A stretch of 64,000 bases of DNA from Thiorhodococcus mannitoliphagus (GTDB lineage Bacteria > Pseudomonadota > Gammaproteobacteria > Chromatiales > Chromatiaceae), in contig NZ_JAAIJR010000004.1 of the NCBI RefSeq assembly GCF_010915725.1, positions 28,645-92,644 of the forward strand, read 5' to 3'. The notes under the pieces are model-generated. The model saw nothing but the letters and a program-made list of their open reading frames with translations, had not been told where the DNA came from and made no database searches. Shown one piece after another: positions 15,172-25,102 of this stretch. Both the position numbers and the translations under genes were made by a program. Numbering within the stretch: the first letter of the stretch is position 1; each line of letters starts with the position of its first letter.

Positions 15172-16934
15172 GCCGCATCCCGCTCTGTGGAGTGGGTATC
15201 GTTGAAGCCAGAAAGCGGTCCTCGACATCGGCGAGAAGGCCGGGCCGCATCCCGCTCTGTGGAGTGGGTATCGTTGAAGCCATCGAGGCCTACCTGACGT
15301 GATTGGATGTTGCGACGCCGCATCCCGCTCTGTGGAGTGGGTATCGTTGAAGCCGAAGTCATGGCCGCGATGGAAACGTGAGCAGGGCGCCGCATCCCGC
15401 TCTGTGGAGTGGGTATCGTTGAAGCACTCAGACGATCGTCGACGGCGTCCCGGTCTTCACGCCGCATCCCGCTCTGTGGAGTGGGTATCGTTGAAGCTCG
15501 CACCAGCGCTCAAGGTCGCCCTGGCGCTGATGCCGCATCCCGCTCTGTGGAGTGGGTATCGTTGAAGCGGGTCCAGGGTCCGGGCTATCGCTCTGGCGTT
15601 TTCGCCGCATCCCGCTCTGTGGAGTGGGTATCGTTGAAGCTCATCAAGCAGAGCTTTAGCTCTATGCTCGCCGATGCCGCATCCCGCTCTGTGGAGTGGG
15701 TATCGTTGAAGCAATTACTCGGCTCACGCTGATGACGGACGTTGACGGCCGCATCCCGCTCTGTGGAGTGGGTATCGTTGAAGCAGACATGGATTGCTCC
15801 TGTTGTTCGGCGGTTGCCGCCGCATCCCGCTCTGTGGAGTGGGTATCGTTGAAGCCATCGCGACATGACGCGCGTGCGCCGATCGACGCGCCGCATCCCG
15901 CTCTGTGGAGTGGGTATCGTTGAAGCTTACCGCGACTAACAGCATCTCAACCCACATCTTGCCGCATCCCGCTCTGTGGAGTGGGTATCGTTGAAGCCAC
16001 CTGCGCCTGATCGACCGATGGCCGCAGACGCGCCGCATCCCGCTCTGTGGAGTGGGTATCGTTGAAGCAACAACAGTGTCCCCGTTGAATGGGAGCGTCA
16101 GCGCCGCATCCCGCTCTGTGGAGTGGGTATCGTTGAAGCGTGCTCGACCGGGCACAGCACAAGGAAAGGGTCCGCCGCATCCCGCTCTGTGGAGTGGGTA
16201 TCGTTGAAGCGATATTCTGGCGCTGGCCTCACGCTCGAGCATCTGGGGCCGCATCCCGCTCTGTGGAGTGGGTATCGTTGAAGCCGACTCCTCAGCCGGT
16301 GCAGCGCGCCGCCCGAGCGCCGCATCCCGCTCTGTGGAGTGGGTATCGTTGAAGCAATATGCTCGACGGTGAGCACATGACGCGCATGATGCCGCATCCC
16401 GCTCTGTGGAGTGGGTATCGTTGAAGCTGCGGCGAGGATGCGCTCGCGGGCGGTCACAAGGTCGCCGCATCCCGCTCTGTGGAGTGGGTATCGTTGAAGC
16501 TCGATCGCATCAGACTCAGAGTCTGCTGGCACGGCGGCCGCATCCCGCTCTGTGGAGTGGGTATCGTTGAAGCACTTTGCCCTTGGACCTTTCCACCGCA
16601 TCGTCTGCGCCGCATCCCGCTCTGTGGAGTGGGTATCGTTGAAGCATCCCGCGCGCCTCAATCAAATCCTGAAGCTCGCGGCCGCATCCCGCTCTGTGGA
16701 GTGGGTATCGTTGAAGCAGGGCGACGTCTGCGTCTTGTTCGGTGCCGTCCCAGGCCGCATCCCGCTCTGTGGAGTGGGTATCGTTGAAGCACCCAGCCCT
16801 GCCAGTCCGGCAGACCAACGGGCACGCCGCATCCCGCTCTGTGGAGTGGGTATCGTTGAAGCCAGAAGGGCGTGGGGACCATGACCATGAACTGACGGCC
16901 GCATCCCGCTCTACGGAGCAGGTATCGTTAGCGG
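15172..16934 (+). CRISPR. CRISPR array, 25 repeats of 37 bp, 24 spacers
   Basis: Repeats begin GCCGCATCCCGCTCTGTGGA and end GTGGGTATCGTTGAAGC. The first 24 are identical and spaced by 34-37 bp. The last, at 16898-16934, is degenerate (CTCTACGGAGCAGG, end TTAGCGG). In the plus-strand RNA the core CCCGCUC-UGUG-GAGUGGG forms a 7-bp stem using a G-U pair; the opposite strand would have an A-C mismatch there. The 3' end GTTGAAGC resembles the usual type I 5'-handle (ATTGAAA-type). Both facts, plus the degenerate distal repeat, place transcription on the plus strand away from csb2. All apparent ORFs within the array are repeat artefacts. Confidence 0.98.
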
Positions 16935-17108
16935 CCCCTGCACGCATGGACGCCACTGCTGACGCTCCTCAGTTTTGAGGACCGCCCGATGCCATAGCCG
17001 AATGCTTACTTGCCCTGAATGGGCGAGTGGGTCAAACCTGTGGGGAATGAGATTGAGCGATTGCCCTATAGGGCTGATTCCGAAGGGGAATTCAGAACAT
17101 ATGGAGAT

Positions 17109-17199
17109 TGGCGGAGAGAGAGGGATTCGAACCCTCGATAGGCTGTTAACCTATACACACTTTCCAGGCGTGCTCCTTAAGCCACTCGGACACCTCTCC
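17109..17199 (-). tRNA. tRNA-Ser (anticodon GGA)
   Basis: The minus strand gives a class II tRNA of about 91 nt: acceptor start GGAGAGG, D-arm CGAGTGGCTTAAGG, anticodon loop with GGA (cctGGAaag), a long variable arm, T-arm GGGTTCGAATCCC, and an encoded CCA. It decodes UCC/UCU. Its 3' end points toward the CRISPR/defence island, the usual orientation for an integration site. Confidence 0.95.
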
Positions 17200-17375
17200 G
17201 GAGGAATGACATGATCGGGCACTTTGATCGCCTGAGGCGAGGGCGCGCGATCTTCCCTGTCGTTCAAGAGCGCGGAAAGATACATGAGATCCGTCTCGGT
17301 TTCAATCCGACATTGCACCCGCGCACGCCGCATAATAGCAACCTTTCATCGACAGCCTGAATTTTCAGAGTAGCC

Positions 17376-18209
17376 GTGCCCGCGCGCCCGCAAGTATCGA
17401 CTCCTACAATCGCTGATCACGCCGACCGCCATCGTCTCTACGAGTTAGCAGTCCAGAACCCTTGCGCCGAGGTCGACTTCATCGACCGGACCTATCGCAT
17501 GCTGCGGGGCCGAAGCGGGCGTCTGCTGCGGGAGGACTTCTGCGGCACGGGGACGGTTTGCTGCGAGTGGGTACGCCGGCGCCGCACCAATCGCGCCTGG
17601 GGTCTGGATCTGGATGCAGAGGTGCTCGATTGGGGTCGGACGAGAAACCTAGGGGGGCTCGACACGGCGACGCGCGCCCGGGTCGAACTCCGCCAGGCCG
17701 ATGTGCTGACGCCCCAGGCGCCGCAAGTGGATATTGTTCTTGCGATGAACTTCAGCTACTGGCTGCTGCGACATCGCTCGACCATTCTGAGCTACTTTCG
17801 CCGCGTCCGGGAGTCGCTGCGAGACGATGGCGTACTCTTCCTCGACGCTTACGGTGGCTACGATGCCTTTCGGGTTCTGAGCGAGGAGCGACGGGTGAGC
17901 GATCCGGACGGCGGCGACTTCACCTATGTCTGGGACCAAGCCGCCTATGACCCCATCTCAGGGCGCTTGCAGTGCGACATCCATTTTCGCTTCGATGACG
18001 GCTCGAGCCTGGAGCGCGCATTCAGCTACGATTGGCGTCTCTGGACGCTGCCAGAGATCCGCGAGCTGCTCGCGGAGGCCGGATTCTCTCGGACCCTCGT
18101 CTACTGGCAAGGTTGGGATGAAGACGACGAACCGGACGGCCACTTCGTGCCGGTCGAAACGGGCGAGCCAGACGCAGGCTGGATCGCCTATCTCTCTGCG
18201 GAGAAGTGA
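17376..18209 (+). CDS. class I SAM-dependent methyltransferase
   Basis: 277 residues from a GTG. Motif I is REDFCGTGTVCCEWV (~52-66), and an acidic end of strand 2 follows in GLDLDAEVLDW (~76). Motif IV is DIVLAMNFSYWLL (~120). The N-terminal HADRHRLYELAVQNP and C-terminal WQGWDEDDEPDGHF are typical of a conserved but uncharacterised bacterial methyltransferase group. The substrate is not predictable. It stands alone, convergent with malQ, 43 bp away. Confidence 0.8.
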   Translation: MPARPQVSTPTIADHADRHRLYELAVQNPCAEVDFIDRTYRMLRGRSGRLLREDFCGTGTVCCEWVRRRRTNRAWGLDLDAEVLDWGRTRNLGGLDTATRARVELRQADVLTPQAPQVDIVLAMNFSYWLLRHRSTILSYFRRVRESLRDDGVLFLDAYGGYDAFRVLSEERRVSDPDGGDFTYVWDQAAYDPISGRLQCDIHFRFDDGSSLERAFSYDWRLWTLPEIRELLAEAGFSRTLVYWQGWDEDDEPDGHFVPVETGEPDAGWIAYLSAEK

Positions 18210-18251
18210 GTTGGACCTGGCCGGGACCAGCGGCAGGCGAGCGCGAAGCAC

Positions 18252-19763
18252 TCAGCCCGCCGGGTAGGGGATCCGCCCGTAGAGTCTGCTGAGCGTGCGC
18301 AGGCGTTCGGCGGCTGCGTCGGTCAGCATCTCGTCACGGTAGCGCCAGACCCAGTTGCCCTCTGCCGTGCCGGGCCGATTCATGCACGCCTCGGCACCGA
18401 GACCCAGGACATCCTGCAAGGGAAAGACCGCCATGGCCGCGGTCGAGCGCAATGCGGCGCGGATGAAGTCCCAGTGGATCTCGCTGCCGTCACTCCCAAG
18501 GTAAGCGCCGATATTGCGCCGCAGCGCGTCATTTCTGCCAGCCCACCAGCCCAGGGAGGTATTGTTGTCATGCGTCCCGGTATAGACGGCGAGGCGACGG
18601 CGATGATTGTGCGGGAGGAAGGATGAGGCCCCGTAGCCATCTTCGAGGTCTTCGAAACCGAACTGAAGGACAGCCATACCAGGCAGGCCAAGCGCGTCAC
18701 GCAGCGCTTCGACGTCTTCCGTGATGACACCGAGGTCTTCGGCGATCAGCGGCAGGTCTTCTCCAAGCGCTGCGCGCAGGGCCTGGAATAGCGCCATGCC
18801 CGGTCCCCGCACCCAGTGGCCGTTGATGGCGGTTTCTTCGCTGGCCGGGATCTCCCAATAGGCAGCGAATCCTCTGAAATGGTCGATGCGCACCATGTCG
18901 ACCAGTTCCAGGATCCGTCGCAGACGCTCGATCCAGAAGGCGTAGCCGTCCTCGGCGAGCTTACTCCAGTCATAGAGCGGGTTTCCCCAACGCTGCCCGG
19001 TATTACTGAAATAGTCGGGAGGCACGCCGGCGATGACCTGCGGGCAGCCGTGCGCGTTGAGCTGGAACCACTCCGGATGCGTCCAGACCTCACTCGAATC
19101 GTGAGCGACGAAGATGGGCATGTCGCCGACCAGCCGGACCCCGCGCTCCCGCGCATGAGCGCGCAACTCGGACCATTGACGCGCGAAGACGTACTGGATG
19201 AAACGCTGAAGCTGAAGCTCGGGCCCATAGCGGCTAGCCCAGTGCGCGAGCGCGCTCGGATCGCGGCGCGCAAGCTCGGGCGCCCAGTCGGTCCAGGGAC
19301 GCAGCTCATGATGCGTCTTGAGCGCATGATAGAGGGCATAATCGTCCAGCCAAGCGCTGTGCGTCTCGCAAAAACGCGCGAAGTCCTCCCGATCATGCTG
19401 CGTGGCCCGCGCCTCGAAGCCCGCCATGGCGCGCTCCAGCAGTCTGTACTTCCAGGGCCCAACGGCACCAAAATCGACTTGGTCGCGCGTAAATTCGGGG
19501 ATTGTCAGATCGGCTTCCTGCACCCAACCTAGCTCTAGGAGGCGATCCGGGCTGATCAGCAGGGGATTCGCGGCGAGGGAAGAGGTGCACTGATAGGGGG
19601 AATCCCGGTATCCGGTCGGCCCGAGCGGCAACATTTGCCAAAGCCCCTGACCGGCGGCGGCCAGAAAATCGACGAAACGTCGCGCCGACGGCCCAAGGTC
19701 GCCGACCCCGTAGGGACCAGGTAAGGAGGTCGGATGGAGCAAGATGCCGCTCGAGCGGTGCAT
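18252..19763 (-). CDS. malQ: 4-alpha-glucanotransferase
   Basis: 503 residues, normal length for the bacterial GH77 amylomaltase. It starts MHRSSGILLHPTSLPGPYGVGDLG. GH77 landmarks are the nucleophile region VDMVRIDHFRGFAAYW (~291), the acid/base region LIAEDLGVIT (~340), and YTGTHDNNTSLGWW (~390). It transfers maltosyl/oligoglucan units in glycogen or maltodextrin metabolism in the cytoplasm. The upstream region carries MITE copy B about 150 bp away; no partner glycogen genes are next to it. Confidence 0.95.
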   Translation of the reverse strand: MHRSSGILLHPTSLPGPYGVGDLGPSARRFVDFLAAAGQGLWQMLPLGPTGYRDSPYQCTSSLAANPLLISPDRLLELGWVQEADLTIPEFTRDQVDFGAVGPWKYRLLERAMAGFEARATQHDREDFARFCETHSAWLDDYALYHALKTHHELRPWTDWAPELARRDPSALAHWASRYGPELQLQRFIQYVFARQWSELRAHARERGVRLVGDMPIFVAHDSSEVWTHPEWFQLNAHGCPQVIAGVPPDYFSNTGQRWGNPLYDWSKLAEDGYAFWIERLRRILELVDMVRIDHFRGFAAYWEIPASEETAINGHWVRGPGMALFQALRAALGEDLPLIAEDLGVITEDVEALRDALGLPGMAVLQFGFEDLEDGYGASSFLPHNHRRRLAVYTGTHDNNTSLGWWAGRNDALRRNIGAYLGSDGSEIHWDFIRAALRSTAAMAVFPLQDVLGLGAEACMNRPGTAEGNWVWRYRDEMLTDAAAERLRTLSRLYGRIPYPAG

Positions 19764-20234
19764 AACAGAATCGGCCTCCGGTTAGGGCATGAGTGACGGG
19801 AGTGGGGAGTCTACCGAAAGCACCATGGAAAAATCTTGTCGAGTTGGCGCATCGCGAAATACCCACCGAATATCGGGCGCCTCTGCCCATCTGCAAAGAG
19901 CGCGTTATGCTTAGAGCGTGTCCATCAATTGTGTCCCGATGCGAGCGATGCCGCCCGAAATCCCCCCTAGCCCCCCCTTTGTGAAAGGGGGGAAGTTGTT
20001 GATGGACGCTTTCTTAGGTTATGGATCGATGCCGCCTCAGCTCCCGCGTTCGACCCTAGCGCCCTGCAGGGTTCAGTCACCCGGCGCGAGTGCTTCGGCT
20101 CACACGCAGGACCGAGGTCGACGTCGGACACCCCTGAACCCGATAATGATTGGCTAACCCTTTCGATGATGCGCCCACTCCAGCGGTTCATCCCGACGTG
20201 ACGCTGGTGAGAGCCCAGGGACCGAAGTGAAGCA
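19764..20234. other. intergenic region between malQ and the GGDEF-EAL gene
   Basis: A 471-bp divergent gap holding MITE copy B (19910-20017) and the promoters of both flanking genes. No ORF is convincing. The rest shows no clear hairpin or operator. Confidence 0.5.
19910..20017 (+). repeat. 108-bp MITE-like element, copy B, with flanking duplication
   Basis: Same structure as the copy at 8736: outer ends CTTAG...CTTAG, inner inverted TGTCCATCAA/TTGATGGACG, and a central C-run/G-run palindrome. The direct repeat GTTATG is found immediately outside both ends (19904-19909 and 20018-20023), a plausible 6-bp target-site duplication and a sign of transposition. Confidence 0.85.
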
Positions 20235-23200
20235 ATGAAACCCATGAGTGATCCAAGGTCGATTGCGAATATTCGCGAGAAGGTTCGACAGCTCTTGCGC
20301 GGCCGGACGATCGAGAGCATCGTCGAGGAGCTGCATCGCGGAGACATCCAGCTCGTCGAACTCATGGAGGAACTCTACCTCTATCGTACCGAGTTCAAGC
20401 TGCAGCAAGAGGCCTTGCGGGAATCGCAGGTCTTCAACGATCAGGCGCTAGCGCGCTTTGCCCAGCTCTTCCACAGCCTCCCCGTGCCCGCCTTGGTGCT
20501 GGCGACGAACGGCACCCTGAAGGATTACAACAAGGCCGCACGGGACACCCTTGCGCTGGACTGCCGGCTCTTTTCCCAGCTCGCCGCCCGCGAGGATGCC
20601 GCCAAGCTCGACACGACGATGCAGGAGGCGCGCAAGCACGGCCATGCGACAAGATCGGAGGTCAAACTCCGCAGCGCACGCTACGAAACGCTGATCGCGG
20701 ACATCGGCTTGCTGCAGCTTCCAGCCCTGGATGGCAAGGAGCCGGAGATCATCTGCACGGTCCTCGACCAGACGGACCGCATTCGGCAGCGCAAGGCCCT
20801 GGTCGCGACGGCAGAGGTCGTAGATGCCAGCACGACCGTGGCCGTGCGCTGGGAGGCCAAGCCTGGATGGCCCTTGGTCTACGCCTCGGACAATGTCCGC
20901 CATTGGGGATTCCCGGTCCAGGCATTCGCATCTGGCTACGTCCACTTGATCGACTTGGTACACCCGGAGGATCGGGACCGTGTCGAGCGCGCCTTCAGCG
21001 AAACTGCGGGCAAACGCCAGTCGCACTTCACACTCACCTGCAGATTCATCTGGGCCGACAACTCGGTCCACTGGGTCGAGCTGGAGAGCAGCACCAAGCG
21101 TATCCCGGGAATCTTCGGCCCCTGCTATCAGGGACTCATCCGCGACGTGACCGAGCGCGAGCAGGCCCAAGCCGCCTTGCACCAGCAATTGCGCTTCCAG
21201 GAGCTGACCGCGGAGATGTCCGCCCTGTTCGCGAACAGCCTGCGCGAGGAGCTGGACGCCAAGCTGGAAGAGGCCCTCGCGTGCATCGGACGTTTCGCCG
21301 AAGTCGATCGCTGCTACCTGCATCAGTGTCGCTCAGAGGAGGATCAGCTGCGACCGACCTGCAGTTGGTGGAGCACCGAGGGCGCAACGGATCCGGAGCG
21401 ACGCGCGCGCATCGATACCATGGCGCTGGAAGGCTGGTCGACACGATTGGCCAACCAGACGCACATCAGCATTCCGGACGTCATGAAACTCCCGCCGGAA
21501 GAGGAGGCGCTGCGCTCAGAGCTGACCCTCCAGCTGATCCGCTCCCGGCTCATCCTGCCGCTGCGCAGCGCTGGCCAGCTGATCGGGGTCCTTGGGCTCG
21601 ACACGCTGCGCAAGGCGCGCGCCTGGACGGACGAGGAGATCAGGCTCTTGCGCCTCCTTAGCGAAACCCTCGCGAGCATGCTGGTGCGTCAGCGCATCGA
21701 AGCCGAACGCCAAAGCAGTGAAACGCGCTATCAGCATCTCAGCGCATCCATGAGCGATGTCGCCTATTCGAGCCTCAAACGCGAGGGCGGACGCTACCAG
21801 ATCGACTGGATCACCGATTCGGTCGAGACCCTGACCGGTTATGCGGCCGACGAGCTGATCGCACGCGGCGGCTGGGCTTCGCTGGTGCTGCTGGAAGATC
21901 GCCAAACCTTCGTTCAGCGGGTCTTGGAACTCGAACCCGGCGCCACGACCAACTGCGAGCTGCGCCTGCGGCACCGAGACGGCGCGACGCGCTGGGTGAG
22001 GGTCACGACCGAGTGCCTCCGAGACCCCCAGAGCCCCGAGTCCACACGCCTCTATGGCGGTCTGGTCGACATTACCGAACGCAAGACCCGCGAGACAGAA
22101 CTCAAGCGCCTCGCACTGCTGGTCGAGCAGAGCCCCAGCATCGTCGTCATGACAGACCTGAGCGGTCACATCGAATACGTCAATGCGAGATTCAGCGAGG
22201 TCACCGGCTACACCTCAGACGAGGTACGCGGCAGCAAGCTCCTGGAACTGAGCGCCGATGCAGGACCCGCATCACCGACCTGGCAGACGCTCTGGCAAAC
22301 CTTGCGACAGGGCGAGACCTGGCGCGGCGAGATCGCGAGCCGCACCAAGTCAGGCCAACGCCTGTGGGAGCAAGCCCTGGTAACACCCCTGCGTGACGAG
22401 CAGGGCGTCATCTCGCACATCGTCAAGCTGGGCGAGGACGTCAGCGACAAGAAGGCCCTGACCGAACGCCTCACCTACCTGATCCACCACGACCCGCTGA
22501 CAGGCCTTCCCAATCGGACGCTGATGCGCGAGCGGATCGGCCGTGCCCTGGCACGCGCTAAGCGCGACAATCACGGCGTTGCCCTGCTCTCCATCGATCT
22601 CGACAAGCTGAAGCTGATCAACGACTCCTTAGGCCACAACGCCGGCGATCAACTCCTGCGGGAGGTCGCGCAACGCCTCCAAGGTCTGCTCGGCAAGCGA
22701 GACACCCTGGCGCGCTTCGGCGGCGACAACTTCGTCTTGCTCATCAACCGGCTCGAGCAGGCCCAGGATTCGGTTGCCCTGGCCGAGCAGGTGCGCGCAA
22801 AGCTCGACCAGCCAATCGCACTCGCGAAGGATACGACCCGCATCACGGGCAGCATCGGTATCGCGCTCTACCCGGAGGATTCCGAGACTGCGGAAGAACT
22901 CCTCAACCACGCCGATGCCGCCCTGCATCAAGCCCAAGCCGAAGGCGGGCGGCTCTCCCGTTTCTACACGCCCGAGCTGAATGGGCAGTTGCTCGAGCAA
23001 TTCCAGCTCGAGCAAGCGCTGCGTCATGGGCTCGAGCACGATGAGCTGCTGTTGTACTACCAGCCTAGGGTCGACATTCGCAGCGGCGAGATCCTGAGTC
23101 TGGAGGCCTTGGTGCGCTGGAATCACCCCGATTGGGGCCTGATCGAGCCAGGACGCTTCATCCCGCTCGCGGAATCAACGGGACTGATTCTCGAACTCGG

Positions 23201-23798
23201 CCCGGTGGTGCTCAAGGCCGCGTGCAAGCAGATCAAGGCATGGCAGGCGTCAGGCGTCCCTGTGGTCCCGATCGCAGTCAATCTCTCCGCGAAAGAACTC
23301 TATCAAGACGCCTTGTCTGCAAAGATCGAGGAGATCATGGCGGATGCGTCCGTGGATCCGCAGCAGCTCGAGATCGAGATCACCGAGAGCGCCACCATGC
23401 ACTCAGTCAACAAGGCTGTGGAGATCCTGTCGTCCCTACGCAGCCTAGGACTGGCACTCGCCATGGACGATTTCGGCACGGGCCATGCCTCGCTGAGCTA
23501 TCTGAATCAGCTCCCCATGCAGACGATCAAGATCGACCGCTCGTTCCTGGTGAAAATCGACGTTCACACCGAAGAGCCAGCGCAACAAGGCGCAACCATC
23601 GTCAAGGCGATCATTGGCCTGGGGTTGAATCTAGGACTCAAGATCATTGCCGAGGGAGTCGAGACGCTGCCGCAGCGCGACTTCCTCATCGAGCACGGCT
23701 GCGACGTCGCCCAAGGCCACCTCTTCAGCCTGCCGCTGCCTGCGGACAAGATCGAGCCACTGCTGAGGGCGGGCAGCGTTCCGACAACCCTGCACTGA
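20235..23798 (+). CDS. PAS-GAF-PAS-PAS-GGDEF-EAL signalling protein (c-di-GMP metabolism)
   Basis: 1187 residues; the second in-frame Met (MSDPRS, 9 nt on) is equally possible. Layout: an N-terminal helical region (1-60), a PAS-like region (~70-180), a PAS-PAC (~195-300), a GAF (~320-480), two more PAS domains (~500-620 and ~630-750), GGDEF (~760-915) and EAL (~930-1180). The GGDEF motif reads GGDNF (~829), so cyclase activity is doubtful. The EAL domain keeps SLEALVRW (~955), ITESATM, DDFGTGHASL and AEGVET, so phosphodiesterase activity is likely. There is no obvious membrane segment, so it is a cytosolic sensor. Ligands are unknown. Confidence 0.92.
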   Translation: MKPMSDPRSIANIREKVRQLLRGRTIESIVEELHRGDIQLVELMEELYLYRTEFKLQQEALRESQVFNDQALARFAQLFHSLPVPALVLATNGTLKDYNKAARDTLALDCRLFSQLAAREDAAKLDTTMQEARKHGHATRSEVKLRSARYETLIADIGLLQLPALDGKEPEIICTVLDQTDRIRQRKALVATAEVVDASTTVAVRWEAKPGWPLVYASDNVRHWGFPVQAFASGYVHLIDLVHPEDRDRVERAFSETAGKRQSHFTLTCRFIWADNSVHWVELESSTKRIPGIFGPCYQGLIRDVTEREQAQAALHQQLRFQELTAEMSALFANSLREELDAKLEEALACIGRFAEVDRCYLHQCRSEEDQLRPTCSWWSTEGATDPERRARIDTMALEGWSTRLANQTHISIPDVMKLPPEEEALRSELTLQLIRSRLILPLRSAGQLIGVLGLDTLRKARAWTDEEIRLLRLLSETLASMLVRQRIEAERQSSETRYQHLSASMSDVAYSSLKREGGRYQIDWITDSVETLTGYAADELIARGGWASLVLLEDRQTFVQRVLELEPGATTNCELRLRHRDGATRWVRVTTECLRDPQSPESTRLYGGLVDITERKTRETELKRLALLVEQSPSIVVMTDLSGHIEYVNARFSEVTGYTSDEVRGSKLLELSADAGPASPTWQTLWQTLRQGETWRGEIASRTKSGQRLWEQALVTPLRDEQGVISHIVKLGEDVSDKKALTERLTYLIHHDPLTGLPNRTLMRERIGRALARAKRDNHGVALLSIDLDKLKLINDSLGHNAGDQLLREVAQRLQGLLGKRDTLARFGGDNFVLLINRLEQAQDSVALAEQVRAKLDQPIALAKDTTRITGSIGIALYPEDSETAEELLNHADAALHQAQAEGGRLSRFYTPELNGQLLEQFQLEQALRHGLEHDELLLYYQPRVDIRSGEILSLEALVRWNHPDWGLIEPGRFIPLAESTGLILELGPVVLKAACKQIKAWQASGVPVVPIAVNLSAKELYQDALSAKIEEIMADASVDPQQLEIEITESATMHSVNKAVEILSSLRSLGLALAMDDFGTGHASLSYLNQLPMQTIKIDRSFLVKIDVHTEEPAQQGATIVKAIIGLGLNLGLKIIAEGVETLPQRDFLIEHGCDVAQGHLFSLPLPADKIEPLLRAGSVPTTLH

Positions 23799-24163
23799 GC
23801 CACGGGCAAGGCCCACGCTCGCCGCGCCTTCGACTTTCAATTGGCGCGCGCGCTCGGGCCAGCGCTTGACGAACATCCCGTGAAGACCCCGCGATTCGCC
23901 ATCGCAGGAGCCCTGATCGACAAGGTTCTAGCCGGCAAGCCAAGCGCGAGGGGGCTAGTCCCGAGTAGCAGCCCGACATTCTCGCACCGCAGAACCAGCA
24001 AGTTTGGCAAGATGGCCGTCATGGGAAGCGCCCTGGGTCTCCGCTGCTCGAGCGGGGCGGCTCCGCAGGCCGTCCAACCGGTCGGCCCTCAGCCAGCCAC
24101 GCGGCCGTTGAATGACGAACTGCAAGGAGGCTCCTTTAAGGTGAGATCAAGAGGAACGCGAAC
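23799..24163. other. intergenic region downstream of the GGDEF-EAL gene
   Basis: 365 bp without a convincing gene. It contains scattered open frames that lack ribosome-binding sites and family character. Near 24127 the sequence AAGGAGGCTCCTTT forms a short palindrome just upstream of the small membrane protein gene. Confidence 0.4.
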
Positions 24164-24352
24164 ATGGATACAGGCGCGGCCAAAGCCATTGAGGCAATCG
24201 TCATTGGCGCCCTTGTGGTGGGCTTCTATCTGCAACAGCAAAGAGCCGTCACAGCGGCCAAGTCTGACGACGCCAAGAACAGGAACGGAGAAGCTTCCAG
24301 CGCAGCAGCCGAGGCACCCAAAGAGGCAGACCAGGAGGGTGATCCGCATTGA
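24164..24352 (+). CDS. small single-span membrane protein, unknown function
   Basis: 62 residues with a GAGGAA ribosome-binding site nine bases upstream. Residues ~8-24 (AIEAIVIGALVVGFYLQ) form one hydrophobic span. The rest is a charged Ala/Glu/Lys-rich tail, likely cytoplasmic and disordered. I do not recognise a family. It precedes the DUF1134 gene by about 100 bp in the same direction. Confidence 0.5.
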   Translation: MDTGAAKAIEAIVIGALVVGFYLQQQRAVTAAKSDDAKNRNGEASSAAAEAPKEADQEGDPH

Positions 24353-24455
24353 GCCTTACGCGGCCATGGCAAAGGGCGGCACCGGAACGACACGCTAAAC
24401 GCACGGCCCCTGGCAATCGCAGCCAGCCGGATGGAACCAACGACCGGAGACGCAG

Positions 24456-25004
24456 ATGATGAAGCAGCTCATCCCACTTTTCCTCTTGCTCGGCAGCCTG
24501 AGTTGGCCGACGCAAGCCTTCGATACCTACCAGCAGGACGAGATCGTCGGGAAGGTCGAATCCTTCTTTGGCAATGGCGCGGAAAACATCGGCGATGCCG
24601 TTCAAAAAGTGTTCAAGGAGCATGGTGAGCCCAACGCCTACATCGCGGGAGAGGAAGTCGGGGCCGCCTTGGGCGTTGGCCTAAGATACGGACGCGGCAA
24701 ACTCAACTTTGCCTCCGGCTACGAGCGACCGGTTTTCTGGCAGGGTCCCTCCATCGGAATCGACCTCGGAGTCAATGTCGCCAAGGTCTTCGTCCTCATC
24801 TACAACCTCCCGTCAGAAGAAGTCCTTTTTCAACGCTTCCCTGGCGTCGAGGGTAGCCTCTATTTCGTTGGCGGCGTCGGGGTCAACTATCTTCAATCCG
24901 GCGATATCGTCATCGCGCCAATCCGCTTTGGTGCGGGGTGGCGCCAAGGCATCAGCGCCGGCTACATGGACTTCACCGAGCGCGCCCACTACAACCCCTT
25001 CTGA
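24456..25004 (+). CDS. DUF1134 family exported protein
   Basis: 182 residues with an N-terminal signal peptide (MMKQLIPLFLLLGSLSWPTQA) and a mature start near FDTYQQDEIV. The body, with GLRYGRGKLNFASG (~74), WQGPSIGIDLGVN (~91) and FPGVEGSLYFVGGVGVNY (~127), is the DUF1134 domain. The family includes the periplasmic envelope-integrity protein EipA of alphaproteobacteria, so an envelope role is plausible. The start could also be the second Met. Confidence 0.85.
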   Translation: MMKQLIPLFLLLGSLSWPTQAFDTYQQDEIVGKVESFFGNGAENIGDAVQKVFKEHGEPNAYIAGEEVGAALGVGLRYGRGKLNFASGYERPVFWQGPSIGIDLGVNVAKVFVLIYNLPSEEVLFQRFPGVEGSLYFVGGVGVNYLQSGDIVIAPIRFGAGWRQGISAGYMDFTERAHYNPF

Positions 25005-25102
25005 GTCGTCGGGGCGCAAGCGCCTCGACTCGACCAGCGGCCGCGGCCCGCGCAACGGACAGCACTCCCGCCATCCGAGCACGAACGCGGTCCTAGCGAC
25101 GA

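Noticed and set aside
15060..16956. Many open frames on both strands across the CRISPR array, with recurring FNDTHSTERDAA/ASRSVEWVSLK-type peptides
   Set aside because: They are translations of the 37-bp repeat in different frames, not genes.
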